From the NCBI GenBank assembly GCA_020846515.1, contig JADLDX010001045.1:1-6695 (forward strand): a DNA stretch of 6,695 nucleotides. The letters are read 5' to 3'. This document shows, one piece after another, positions 1-5,786 of the stretch. The notes under the pieces are model-generated. The model did no database searches and was not told the DNA's origin. It worked only from the letters and a program-made list of their open reading frames with translations. The stretch comes from Pirellulaceae bacterium. GTDB taxonomy: Bacteria > Planctomycetota > Planctomycetia > Pirellulales > Pirellulaceae. The translations under genes and the position numbers were made by a program. Position 1 is the stretch's first letter. Every line of letters starts with the position of its first letter.

Positions 1-1
1 A

Positions 2-1042
2 GGCTGGGGCGACCGTTTAGAAAAAGCCTTCCCAGGCGTGAAGCTGGCCAATCGCGGTATCAGCGGCGATACGACGCGTGGCATGTTGATTCGCTTGAAG
101 GACGATGTCCTCAATCTTCATCCGGCAGCGGTCGTTATGTTGATGGGGACCAATGATTTGGAAGAGCAGGCGGAGCCAGCCACGATCGCGGCGAACATCA
201 AGTTGATTGTCGAAGCACTCAAGACTCACAATGCCAAGATGCCTATCATCCTGTGCAACGTCATGCCTAGTTCGGCCAGTAAGAAGCGACCGGCCGATAA
301 AATTCAGGCACTTAACAAACTGATGTTCGAAGCCGTTCAGGGAGACCCACAAGTTACCGTCTTGGATACTTGGACACTCTTTGCCAATCCAGCTGGTGAT
401 GCCAAGGCGGAAGAGTTTCCAGATCTCCTACATCCCAATGATGCGGGCTACGCCAAGTGGTCCGCTGCCTTGCGCCCGATCTTGGCCACGCTGGGTTTCG
501 TTGAAACGGAAGCAGACCCGTTTCAAGTGGAGCCTGGTTTTCAGAGTCTATTTAATGGTCATGACCTGACCGGTTGGGGATTCCGACCAGACGCCAAGGG
601 CAAGGGACGTACGGCCATTTTCGATGGCCAGGTTACGAGCGATGAAGGGCGTTACGTCGCCAAGAACGGTCGTTTGATCGTTACCACGCCTCCGCAAGGC
701 CGAAAGGTTGCTCAGTTGTGGACGACTGCCGAGTTCTCGAAGGATTTTACATTGAAACTAGAGTTCCGCGCGACTCCTAACGCCGACAGTGGCATCTTCA
801 TTCGCGCACCTCAACTGCAGTGTCGAGATTATCCGCTGGCCGGCCCTTACAAGGAACTGAAGAACTACAAGGCACAGGATTGGAATGAAGTAGTTGTGGA
901 AGTCAAAGGTGGCGTGGCGCACTGTACTTGCAACGGCGAAGTGCTCGAGGCCGAATTCAAAGTCCCAGCTTCGGGTCCCATCGGCTTGGAAGGCGATCGG
1001 GGACAAATGGAGTATCGCCGCATTCGCATTCAACAGAAATAG
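2..1042 (+). CDS. SGNH/GDSL-type hydrolase fused to DUF1080 (3-keto-disaccharide hydrolase-like) domain, 5'-truncated by window edge
   Basis: The frame is open from the left edge; 346 codons plus TAG are visible, and no start or signal peptide can be seen. The N-terminal part is an SGNH-fold esterase/acylhydrolase: block II is NRGISGDT (visible residues 17-24), block III is GTND (49-52), and block V is DLLHP (141-145), giving the catalytic Asp141 and His144. The nucleophile Ser of block I (GDS) should lie just left of the window, since the visible start GWGD is what usually follows it. From about residue 180 (LFNGHDLTGW) to the end is a DUF1080/PF06439 domain, a jelly-roll fold now linked to 3-keto-glycoside hydrolysis, with its typical SGIFIRAP and the C-terminal GPIGLEGD...EYRRIRI. 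By family such proteins are usually exported; this suggests deacylation of a sugar ester plus glycoside cleavage, but the substrate is unknown. The two-domain order is clear; the exact reaction is inferred. Trm112-like gene follows 18 bp downstream on the same strand. Confidence 0.9.
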   Translation, partial: GWGDRLEKAFPGVKLANRGISGDTTRGMLIRLKDDVLNLHPAAVVMLMGTNDLEEQAEPATIAANIKLIVEALKTHNAKMPIILCNVMPSSASKKRPADKIQALNKLMFEAVQGDPQVTVLDTWTLFANPAGDAKAEEFPDLLHPNDAGYAKWSAALRPILATLGFVETEADPFQVEPGFQSLFNGHDLTGWGFRPDAKGKGRTAIFDGQVTSDEGRYVAKNGRLIVTTPPQGRKVAQLWTTAEFSKDFTLKLEFRATPNADSGIFIRAPQLQCRDYPLAGPYKELKNYKAQDWNEVVVEVKGGVAHCTCNGEVLEAEFKVPASGPIGLEGDRGQMEYRRIRIQQK

Positions 1043-1044
1043 TG

Positions 1045-1058
1045 TTGGATCGATCCAA
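1045..1058. promoter_or_regulatory. 14-bp perfect palindrome in the gap before the Trm112-like gene
   Basis: TTGGATCGATCCAA reads the same on both strands and fills most of the 18-bp gap between the upstream TAG and the ATG at 1061. In RNA it can form a 5-bp stem with a TCGA loop ending 2 nt before the start codon. It could be an operator, an RNA structure limiting translation, or chance: roughly 0.4 such palindromes are expected in a random sequence of this length. No function is assigned. Confidence 0.3.
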
Positions 1059-1060
1059 TC

Positions 1061-1306
1061 ATGAATGAATGGCTCCTGGAAATCATTCGATGTCCGATCA
1101 CCGGCCAGTCGCTGCGGCTGGCCGATGATGATCTGGTGCAGAGATTCCGACAGCAACAGGTGACTGGGCAATTGTTCAGTCACAAAGGCATCAAGATCGA
1201 GTCGCCGCTGGACGCCGGACTGGTCAATGCCAACGGCAGTTACTTCTACCGCATGGCCGACAACATTCCATCGTTATTGGCGGATGAAGCTATCTCGCTG
1301 GAGTAG
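1061..1306 (+). CDS. Trm112-like (UPF0434/YcaR-type) small protein
   Basis: This 81-residue protein starts LLEIIRCPITGQSL and ends with FYRMADNIPSLLADEA, matching the two conserved ends of the Trm112/YcaR family (E. coli YcaR has LLEIIACPVC at the start and a DGIPVLLETEA-type end). In eukaryotes and archaea Trm112 is a small zinc protein that stabilises methyltransferases acting on tRNA, rRNA and release factors; the bacterial role is much less clear. Only Cys11 of the zinc cysteines is present: the CPxC pair reads CPIT and there is no later Cys, so zinc binding is doubtful. Residues about 29-55 form a longer middle than in YcaR (60 residues). The ATG at 1061 lies 18 bp after the hydrolase stop, so cotranscription is likely; no clear Shine-Dalgarno site is visible. 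The last 17 bp overlap the convergent lipoprotein gene. Confidence 0.75.
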   Translation: MNEWLLEIIRCPITGQSLRLADDDLVQRFRQQQVTGQLFSHKGIKIESPLDAGLVNANGSYFYRMADNIPSLLADEAISLE

Positions 1307-1640
1307 CGGTGTTGGCCACGTGTTCAGCGAAGATCACTACATCGCCAGGTGACGCGTTGACCGGCTCTGTGCCCGCTGAAGGCAGCGTCATCTGCTCATA
1401 CTGCTGCTCGGGCAATTCAATGGCCGGAGGCAATCTGGCCGGACCGTTGGGCAGGCTCTGTGAAAGAACTGTCGAAGGATTTAATTCACTCGCCCGATCA
1501 GCGGTCGCCACTTTGTCGGCGGCAACGTGGCTAGGCCGAGGCCGCAGCCATGAAAAGCGATGGCTTGTTTGCGATGAGCATCCGGCCAGCGCCAAAAGCG
1601 CTAGCCAAGCGAGTATCCATTTAGAACGAACGAGGATCAT
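1290..1640 (-). CDS. Small proline-rich lipoprotein of unknown function
   Basis: The 116-residue product begins with a textbook lipoprotein signal: two positive charges (Arg5, Lys7), a hydrophobic stretch (residues 8-19) and the lipobox LAGC with Cys21. Ser at the +2 position would favour the outer membrane under the proteobacterial sorting rule. The mature part of about 96 residues is rich in Pro, Ala and Ser, looks low in fixed structure and matches no domain I recognise. It is convergent with the Trm112-like gene and overlaps its 3' end by 17 bp. The ATG at 1638-1640 is the start that places the signal peptide correctly; no strong Shine-Dalgarno site precedes it. The roughly 190 bp upstream (1641-1827) must hold its promoter, since a hairpin separates it from the transporter gene; I see no confident -35/-10 pair there. 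The opposite strand is also open here, but the signal peptide favours this strand. Confidence 0.6.
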   Translation of the reverse strand: MILVRSKWILAWLALLALAGCSSQTSHRFSWLRPRPSHVAADKVATADRASELNPSTVLSQSLPNGPARLPPAIELPEQQYEQMTLPSAGTEPVNASPGDVVIFAEHVANTATPAR

Positions 1641-1827
1641 AGTCTACATCCAGAATGAACGAGATTCGGTGTAGGATTGCACAGGGGAACATGCTCTGCT
1701 TATCGGATACAAGAGTCCGTTGTTCGGAGCGTATCAGTGATGGCGCTGAAGACAGTTGTTCTTCCAGTGCTCATTAAGCCGCCCGGGAAAACCATGACTG
1801 GTATAGCGTTGGGGTAAGATGCGCAAA

Positions 1828-1860
1828 GTTGACCACGTAACCAACGGTGGTTAGGTCAAC
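1828..1860 (-). terminator. Strong stem-loop spanning the transporter stop codon; probable terminator
   Basis: On the + strand, arm GTTGACC (1828-1834) pairs with GGTCAAC (1854-1860) and TAACCA (1838-1843) pairs with TGGTTA (1848-1853), leaving a 3-nt bulge (ACG) and a 4-nt loop. These 13 base pairs include the TAA stop (1851-1853) and the last two to three codons of the transporter gene. On the minus strand the stem is followed only by TTTGCG, so the U-tract is short and intrinsic termination may be weak. It sits between two same-strand genes and would insulate the lipoprotein gene from the transporter transcript. Confidence 0.5.
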
Positions 1861-3302
1861 ATCTTGACGATCTCCATCACTTGATTGGGAATGGCGTATG
1901 CGGCCACCACGACAATTGCTATCAACGCGGTCCAGAGCATCGCATCGGTCACCCACCACGGTTGCAAACTTCGGTTTACTTTGAAGTACCTAAAGTAAAC
2001 GGCGGCCGAGGCGATCATCGGCAATGTGGCAGCCTGCGCAAAGCCTCCGATCTTGACCATCAATTGCGGGTCTCGGGCAACGATGTAGAAAAGTAACGCC
2101 AGGCAGGGATAGATCAAACAAAAACGGCGGATGGCTTGCGCTCGTTTAGAAGCCTCGACGGTGCGCGTAAATCCGACCAGGTTGAGAAAGTCGACTGTCA
2201 ATCGACTGTTGGCGGCGCATGACAAGTACAGCGTCTTGAACAGCACAGCGCCCGCTCCGATCAGGAACAGAATGCGAGCCCAAGTACCGAACGGTCCAAC
2301 GTACATGTTAGAAAGCGTCTGCACTAACTCGGGGCCCTTGGGATGCAGCCCTTGCGGATGCAACACAGCGGCCCCCATAAAGTAAAACGCAACGGTGGAA
2401 AGCGTGAACACCACCATGCTGACCCAAGCATCGAGATGCATGACGCGAATCCATCCTCTGGCGCGCCGTTCCCAAGCTTCGCTACCGTCATAGACACCCA
2501 CGAATCGGGCGTAGCCTTTTTCCAAGCACCAATAGGGATAATAAAACAGTTCGGTAGCACCAACTCCCGTGATGCCGAACACGGCGAAGGCGGCGGCAAT
2601 ACCCGCCTCGGGCCAATGCACTTGCAAGCCGCCGGCAATATCGCTGGCGCGAATGGGATAGTCCGTGTAACGAAGTGCGGACGCTGCCATGACTGTAATG
2701 CAGGTCGCGCTGACCACGATGACCGTCGTCAACCACTCGATTCTCCGATAACCACCGCCATAGATCAGCGCCATGGTTACCAAACAGGTGACAACAGCCC
2801 ACGGGAACTCACGCCGATCTTGGACGTATTGGCCAAACTCCGGCGAGATTTGCTGTGCCAGGACGATCGAGCCTTCGGACAAGGCCGGAAATGCCAGGTT
2901 CAACGCCTGGCCAATCGTGCCGGTCATGCCGCCCAGTTGAACGACAGTACACAGCAACATGACAAACCACCACCACACCAGCCAATTGCCTGACCGGCCC
3001 AGCACATTAATGTCGTGCAGTGCGCCCAGGGTTGGTTTGCCAGATGAGATTGCGTAACGACCTAGTTCTATTTGAACAAAGACCTTGATTACGCAACTGA
3101 ACAGGATTAACCACAAGAACACGAAACCGTGCTGCGCACCTAAGCTGGTCGTCAGAATCAGCTCACCCGAGCCGACAATGGTGCCGGCAAGAATGATGCC
3201 CGGTCCGATCTTTCGAAAGGCCGCCCACAAGCTGGCCGGTGGCTCTTGAATGGCGTCGGCGGGCAAAGCGTACGGATCGTAGGCTACAACTTCGTCGCTC
3301 AT
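1851..3302 (-). CDS. Nramp-superfamily transporter, divergent subgroup lacking the canonical metal-site motifs
   Basis: The product is a 483-residue membrane protein with about 11 hydrophobic segments (near residues 33-57, 58-78, 107-131, 168-182, 190-210, 232-258, 292-312, 340-360, 394-410, 418-438, 452-471), the count expected of the Nramp/LeuT-like fold. Segment 1 reads GPGIILAGTIVGSGELILTT; the position of the canonical DPGN metal motif is GSGE (44-47). Segment 6 has GVGATELFYYPYW where canonical Nramp has MPH. It thus belongs to an Nramp-related clade whose substrate I cannot name; Mn/Fe transport by the usual site is unlikely. The start is the ATG at 3302 (MSDEVV...). An in-frame TTG at 3329 would add nine residues, but it is a rare codon and the added residues look unlike protein. 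It lies 88 bp downstream of the receiver-like gene on the same strand, so the two may share a transcript. The 3' end lies in a hairpin. Confidence 0.85.
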   Translation of the reverse strand: MSDEVVAYDPYALPADAIQEPPASLWAAFRKIGPGIILAGTIVGSGELILTTSLGAQHGFVFLWLILFSCVIKVFVQIELGRYAISSGKPTLGALHDINVLGRSGNWLVWWWFVMLLCTVVQLGGMTGTIGQALNLAFPALSEGSIVLAQQISPEFGQYVQDRREFPWAVVTCLVTMALIYGGGYRRIEWLTTVIVVSATCITVMAASALRYTDYPIRASDIAGGLQVHWPEAGIAAAFAVFGITGVGATELFYYPYWCLEKGYARFVGVYDGSEAWERRARGWIRVMHLDAWVSMVVFTLSTVAFYFMGAAVLHPQGLHPKGPELVQTLSNMYVGPFGTWARILFLIGAGAVLFKTLYLSCAANSRLTVDFLNLVGFTRTVEASKRAQAIRRFCLIYPCLALLFYIVARDPQLMVKIGGFAQAATLPMIASAAVYFRYFKVNRSLQPWWVTDAMLWTALIAIVVVAAYAIPNQVMEIVKMLT

Positions 3303-3390
3303 ATGCCAGCACTTTGCTTGGTTGTCCAATCCGCCATAAAACTGTGATCAAAGCCAGGATGGACAGCATACTAGGCGACAAGATTGCTAG

Positions 3391-3864
3391 CTAGAGCAGA
3401 CGCCAATCCAACTTGACCCAATCTTTTGCCGTTTGACTGAAACTAGGTGGTGGACTGGCTCGGCGAGCCACATGGGGCATCCAGAGTGCCTTGTCGACCA
3501 GATCAATCAAATCGTTGGGGTCTAAGGAGCGCAGGATACAAAACACGCCCCCCTGCTCCTGAAGACTGGCCGCCCAATGCCTGGACATTTCAGGCACAAT
3601 AAAAATGATGGGAATCTCAGCATGATCTTCCGATTGGCGCAGTCGAGCAGCGAACTGGCAACCATCCTCCAAATGGTCAATGCTTAACACGATCAAGTCG
3701 ACGAATTGCGATTGCAGGGCTTGCTGAGCCACCGATTCGGTGCGAGCCAGTATGACTTTATGACCCTGCAAATCCAGTGCGCCACCGATGGCCGTTAGAA
3801 ATAAGGCATCTGGTTCAATCACCAAGATACCGGCCTGAGAATGCGAGCGATGGAAACGTTCCAT
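3391..3864 (-). CDS. Stand-alone degenerate response-regulator receiver (pseudo-receiver) protein
   Basis: The 157-residue product follows the receiver-domain pattern: beta1 GILVIEPD (12-19), beta3 VDLIVLSID (55-63), beta4 IPIIFIV (84-90), beta5 GVFCILRSLDPNDL (106-119) and a final helix. The active-site residues are largely lost: the phospho-acceptor Asp position is Ser61 (Asp63 is two residues on), the Thr/Ser switch is Val90, the conserved Lys is Arg112, and the acidic pair is Glu17-Pro18-Asp19. Phosphorylation in the usual way is therefore unlikely. A tail of about 30 residues (APPP-like, then WVKLDWRLL) has no known domain, and there is no output domain. The start is the ATG at 3864, preceded by AGGGAAG at a usable distance; an in-frame ATG at 3888 would add eight residues and has no such site. 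The gene is divergent from lysS and precedes the transporter gene on the same strand. A signalling adaptor role is inferred only. Confidence 0.75.
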   Translation of the reverse strand: MERFHRSHSQAGILVIEPDALFLTAIGGALDLQGHKVILARTESVAQQALQSQFVDLIVLSIDHLEDGCQFAARLRQSEDHAEIPIIFIVPEMSRHWAASLQEQGGVFCILRSLDPNDLIDLVDKALWMPHVARRASPPPSFSQTAKDWVKLDWRLL

Positions 3865-3888
3865 GATTGTGACTTCCCTATCTTTCAT

Positions 3889-4034
3889 GACGTTGATTGC
3901 GGGGGCGAGGCCCTCGCCGTTCCCTTAGGCTATCGCTAAAATCCTCTTCGTGTCGACACCGTTTTGCCCGCATTACACAAAAAATAACATCTTTACTATT
4001 CTTCGCAGTCTATCTCCAAAGCCGCCACATTAGC
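3889..4034. promoter_or_regulatory. Divergent intergenic region upstream of lysS and the receiver-like gene
   Basis: This gap must hold promoters for both directions. It contains a GC-rich hairpin (GGCGAG, 3904-3909, with CTCGCC, 3913-3918), a 10-bp perfect palindrome GTGTCGACAC (3950-3959), and an A/T-rich stretch at about 3971-4000. Within the last, TTACAC (3973-3978) and TACTAT (3994-3999) are 15 bp apart and could be a weak -35/-10 pair for lysS; TTGCCC (3964-3969) with TAACAT (3985-3990) is another option. Neither is close to consensus. I see no T-box or other known riboswitch. Confidence 0.35.
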
Positions 4035-5630
4035 ATGAACCAACCAGAAGTTGATCCAAGCGCTGGTGATTCTCAACCGCGCAACGTCCTCCAAACAGCA
4101 CGTTTAAACAAACTTCGCAAGATCGAGAGCTTGGGGATCGACCCTTGGGGTGGTTATTTTCCAAACCGAGAGCTCACCCGCGATGTTCGGGCCAGGGCGG
4201 CTGAGATTCAGTTTCAGACGGCTGATGGTCGCACCTTGCCATTGCCTGATTTTGGTGCCAACGCGGCTGGCGAAGCGATCGACTATCGCAAGTGGAAATC
4301 GGACCAGGGGGCAGGCGAGGAAATTGGTCCCAAGGTGCGCGTGGCGGGGCGCATCGTGCTGATGCGGCCCACTGGTAAACTGATCTTCGTCAACATTCGC
4401 GACTGGACAGGTGACATTCAGATCTTCATCGGCAAGGCACAAGTGGGTGACGCCGACTTTGACCTGGCCGGCCTGTTCGATTTGGGCGACTGGATCGGGG
4501 TCGATGGTCGGCTTGGTCGCACCAACTATGGTGAACTGACCGTGTTTGCTGAGAAACTGCACTTCATGTGCAAGACGATGGAACCGCCGCCGGAGAAGCA
4601 TGCGGGCCTGACCGATCAAGAACTGCGTCAACGACAACGTTATCTTGACTTGACCTATAACGAAGGCGTCATGGATACGTTTTTAAAGCGCACCAAAATT
4701 GTGCAAGCGGTACGTGATACGCTCAATCGCCGCGGCTATTGCGAAATCGAGGGCCCCACGCTGCATACGATCGCCGGTGGCGCCGCGGCGAGGCCTTTCT
4801 TGACGCATCACAATGCGCTCAACATGCCGCTGTTTATGCGCATTGCGTTGGAGTTGCATTTGAAGCGATTGTTGGTCGGCGGCATGGAACGCGTCTATGA
4901 ACTGGGGCGCGTCTATCGCAACGAGGGGATCAGCCCCCGACACAATCCAGAATTCACCATGTTGGAATCGTATGAAGCGTTTGCCAACTACGAAGTCATG
5001 ATGGAGTTGACCGAAGAGATCATCGTCAATGCGCTGAAAGCAACCGGTCAGGGTACTCAGGTTGTGTGGAATGATAAACCCATCGACTTCACACCGCCGT
5101 TCCGCCGCGCCAAGTACAACGATCTCTTCCAGGAAGCCACCAAACTGGATCCTCACGATGTCGAAGGCATAGCCGCTCTGCATCGACGGCTGGGCATGGA
5201 CCCCACCGGCAAACATCCGGATGTGGTCAAGAGCGAAGTCTTCGAGGAGCTGTGCGAAGAGAGCTTGACGAATCCGACCTTCGTCATCGATTACCCCGCC
5301 AGCATTTGTCCGCTAACCAAACGCAAGCAAGATGACCCGTCAGTAGCTGAACGCTTTGAGCTGTTTGTGCATGGTATGGAGTTGGCGAATGCCTATACGG
5401 AATTGAACGATCCTTTGTTGCAGGAAGAGCTGTTCCGCACGCAACTGGACGGTCAAGCCGAAGAAGATTCGATGGCCAAGATGGACGACGACTTCGTGCT
5501 CGCACTACGAAACGGCATGCCTCCGGCTGGTGGTTTAGGCATCGGCATCGATCGCTTGATCATGCTGCTCACCGATTCGCGTAGCATTCGCGACATCGTG
5601 CTGTTCCCGTTGCTTCGACATCAAGACTGA
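4035..5630 (+). CDS. lysS: Lysyl-tRNA synthetase, class II
   Basis: This cytosolic enzyme charges tRNA-Lys with lysine using ATP. The 531 residues show the anticodon-binding OB fold (about 100-185, VRVAGRIVLMR...FVNIRDWTGDIQIFI), the class II core with EIEGPTLH (237-244), GGAAARPFLTHHNAL (248-262), motif 2 ERVYELGRVYRNEGISPRHN (285-304) followed by PEFTMLESYEA, the active-site stretch GMELANAYTELNDP (447-460), and motif 3 GLGIGIDRL with the final FPLLR (about 500-528). It is about 25 residues longer than E. coli LysS, mostly from an insert at about 62-98 before the OB strands. The start is the ATG at 4035; the frame stays open to a TTG at 3897, but that 46-residue extension is Arg-rich and runs through the presumed promoter. 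The start has no clear Shine-Dalgarno site. The gene appears to be monocistronic, followed by REP-like hairpins. All motifs are intact and the identification is secure. Confidence 0.97.
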   Translation: MNQPEVDPSAGDSQPRNVLQTARLNKLRKIESLGIDPWGGYFPNRELTRDVRARAAEIQFQTADGRTLPLPDFGANAAGEAIDYRKWKSDQGAGEEIGPKVRVAGRIVLMRPTGKLIFVNIRDWTGDIQIFIGKAQVGDADFDLAGLFDLGDWIGVDGRLGRTNYGELTVFAEKLHFMCKTMEPPPEKHAGLTDQELRQRQRYLDLTYNEGVMDTFLKRTKIVQAVRDTLNRRGYCEIEGPTLHTIAGGAAARPFLTHHNALNMPLFMRIALELHLKRLLVGGMERVYELGRVYRNEGISPRHNPEFTMLESYEAFANYEVMMELTEEIIVNALKATGQGTQVVWNDKPIDFTPPFRRAKYNDLFQEATKLDPHDVEGIAALHRRLGMDPTGKHPDVVKSEVFEELCEESLTNPTFVIDYPASICPLTKRKQDDPSVAERFELFVHGMELANAYTELNDPLLQEELFRTQLDGQAEEDSMAKMDDDFVLALRNGMPPAGGLGIGIDRLIMLLTDSRSIRDIVLFPLLRHQD

Positions 5631-5638
5631 GTCGACAT

Positions 5639-5665
5639 CGTAGCCACTCGTCGCCAGACGGTGGA
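5639..5665 (+). repeat. REP-like hairpin unit 1 (direct)
   Basis: This unit begins CGTAGCCAC nine bases after the lysS stop and ends GGTGGA. Arms CCACTCGTC (5644-5652) and GACGGTGG (5657-5664) enclose a GCCA loop, with one bulged C relative to unit 2. It is otherwise identical to unit 2. It could act as the lysS 3' end or terminator, although no U-tract follows. Confidence 0.75.
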
Positions 5666-5666
5666 C

Positions 5667-5692
5667 CGTAGCCACTGTCGCCAGACGGTGGA
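5667..5692 (+). repeat. REP-like hairpin unit 2 (direct)
   Basis: This unit is a near-perfect copy of unit 1, lacking one C. Arms CCACTGTC (5672-5679) and GACGGTGG (5684-5691) form an 8-bp stem with one T-G wobble around a GCCA loop (5680-5683). Its flanks, CCGTAGCCAC (5666-5675) and GGTGGATT (5687-5694), recur inverted in unit 3. Confidence 0.75.
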
Positions 5693-5707
5693 TTGTGCCG
5701 GCGGCGA

Positions 5708-5744
5708 AATCCACCGCTTGGCAGCTTGGCAGCGGTGGCTACGG
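5708..5744 (-). repeat. REP-like hairpin unit 3 (inverted, with internal 8-bp duplication)
   Basis: Read on the minus strand, this unit starts CCGTAGCCAC and ends GGTGGATT, exactly as unit 2 does. Arms CCACCGCT (5711-5718) and AGCGGTGG (5731-5738) pair perfectly. The interior carries a tandem duplication of CTTGGCAG (5717-5724 and 5725-5732); removing one copy leaves the same GCCA loop as units 1 and 2 but with a different, compensated inner stem. Together with unit 2 it forms an inverted pair spanning 5666-5744. Confidence 0.7.
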
Positions 5745-5776
5745 AAAATCGCAGTCCAATTTCACGTCATCATCCT

Positions 5777-5780
5777 GGAG
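5777..5780 (+). promoter_or_regulatory. Ribosome binding site for the S9-like gene
   Basis: GGAG lies 6 nt before the ATG at 5787. It is the clearest Shine-Dalgarno site in the window and fixes the start of the downstream gene. Confidence 0.6.
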
Positions 5781-5786
5781 CCAGAT

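Noticed and set aside
1309..1674. 121-codon plus-strand frame opposite the lipoprotein gene
   Set aside because: No domain or signal is seen; the minus strand carries a convincing lipoprotein signal peptide.
2343..2993. Long open frame (216 codons) antisense to the transporter gene
   Set aside because: Composition is His/Gly/Arg-rich with no domain, and it lies wholly opposite a clear 11-TM coding gene.
3303..3329. TTG start for the transporter, nine residues upstream
   Set aside because: The rare start codon adds MDNQAKCWH, which resembles no family N-terminus; the ATG at 3302 is simpler. The difference is small and not excluded.
3163..3381. 72-codon minus-strand frame with a hydrophobic start upstream of the transporter
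   Set aside because: It overlaps the transporter's N-terminal coding region in another frame and turns Arg/His-rich after the first 20 residues.
3303..3390. Possible terminator or small gene between the receiver-like gene and the transporter
   Set aside because: Only a short CTAGCTAG palindrome is present; no stem with a T-tract and no frame with a recognisable product.
3897..4034. 46-residue N-terminal extension of lysS from a TTG
   Set aside because: It is Arg/Ser-rich, unlike any LysRS N-terminus, and runs through the A/T-rich presumed promoter; the ATG at 4035 gives a normal protein.
4104..5216. Two 177-codon open frames on the minus strand inside lysS (4104-4637 and 4683-5216)
   Set aside because: Both are opposite a secure housekeeping gene and show no recognisable domain or signal.
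5639..5744. CRISPR array
   Set aside because: Only two direct units separated by about 2 bp and a third inverted; no spacers and no cas genes.
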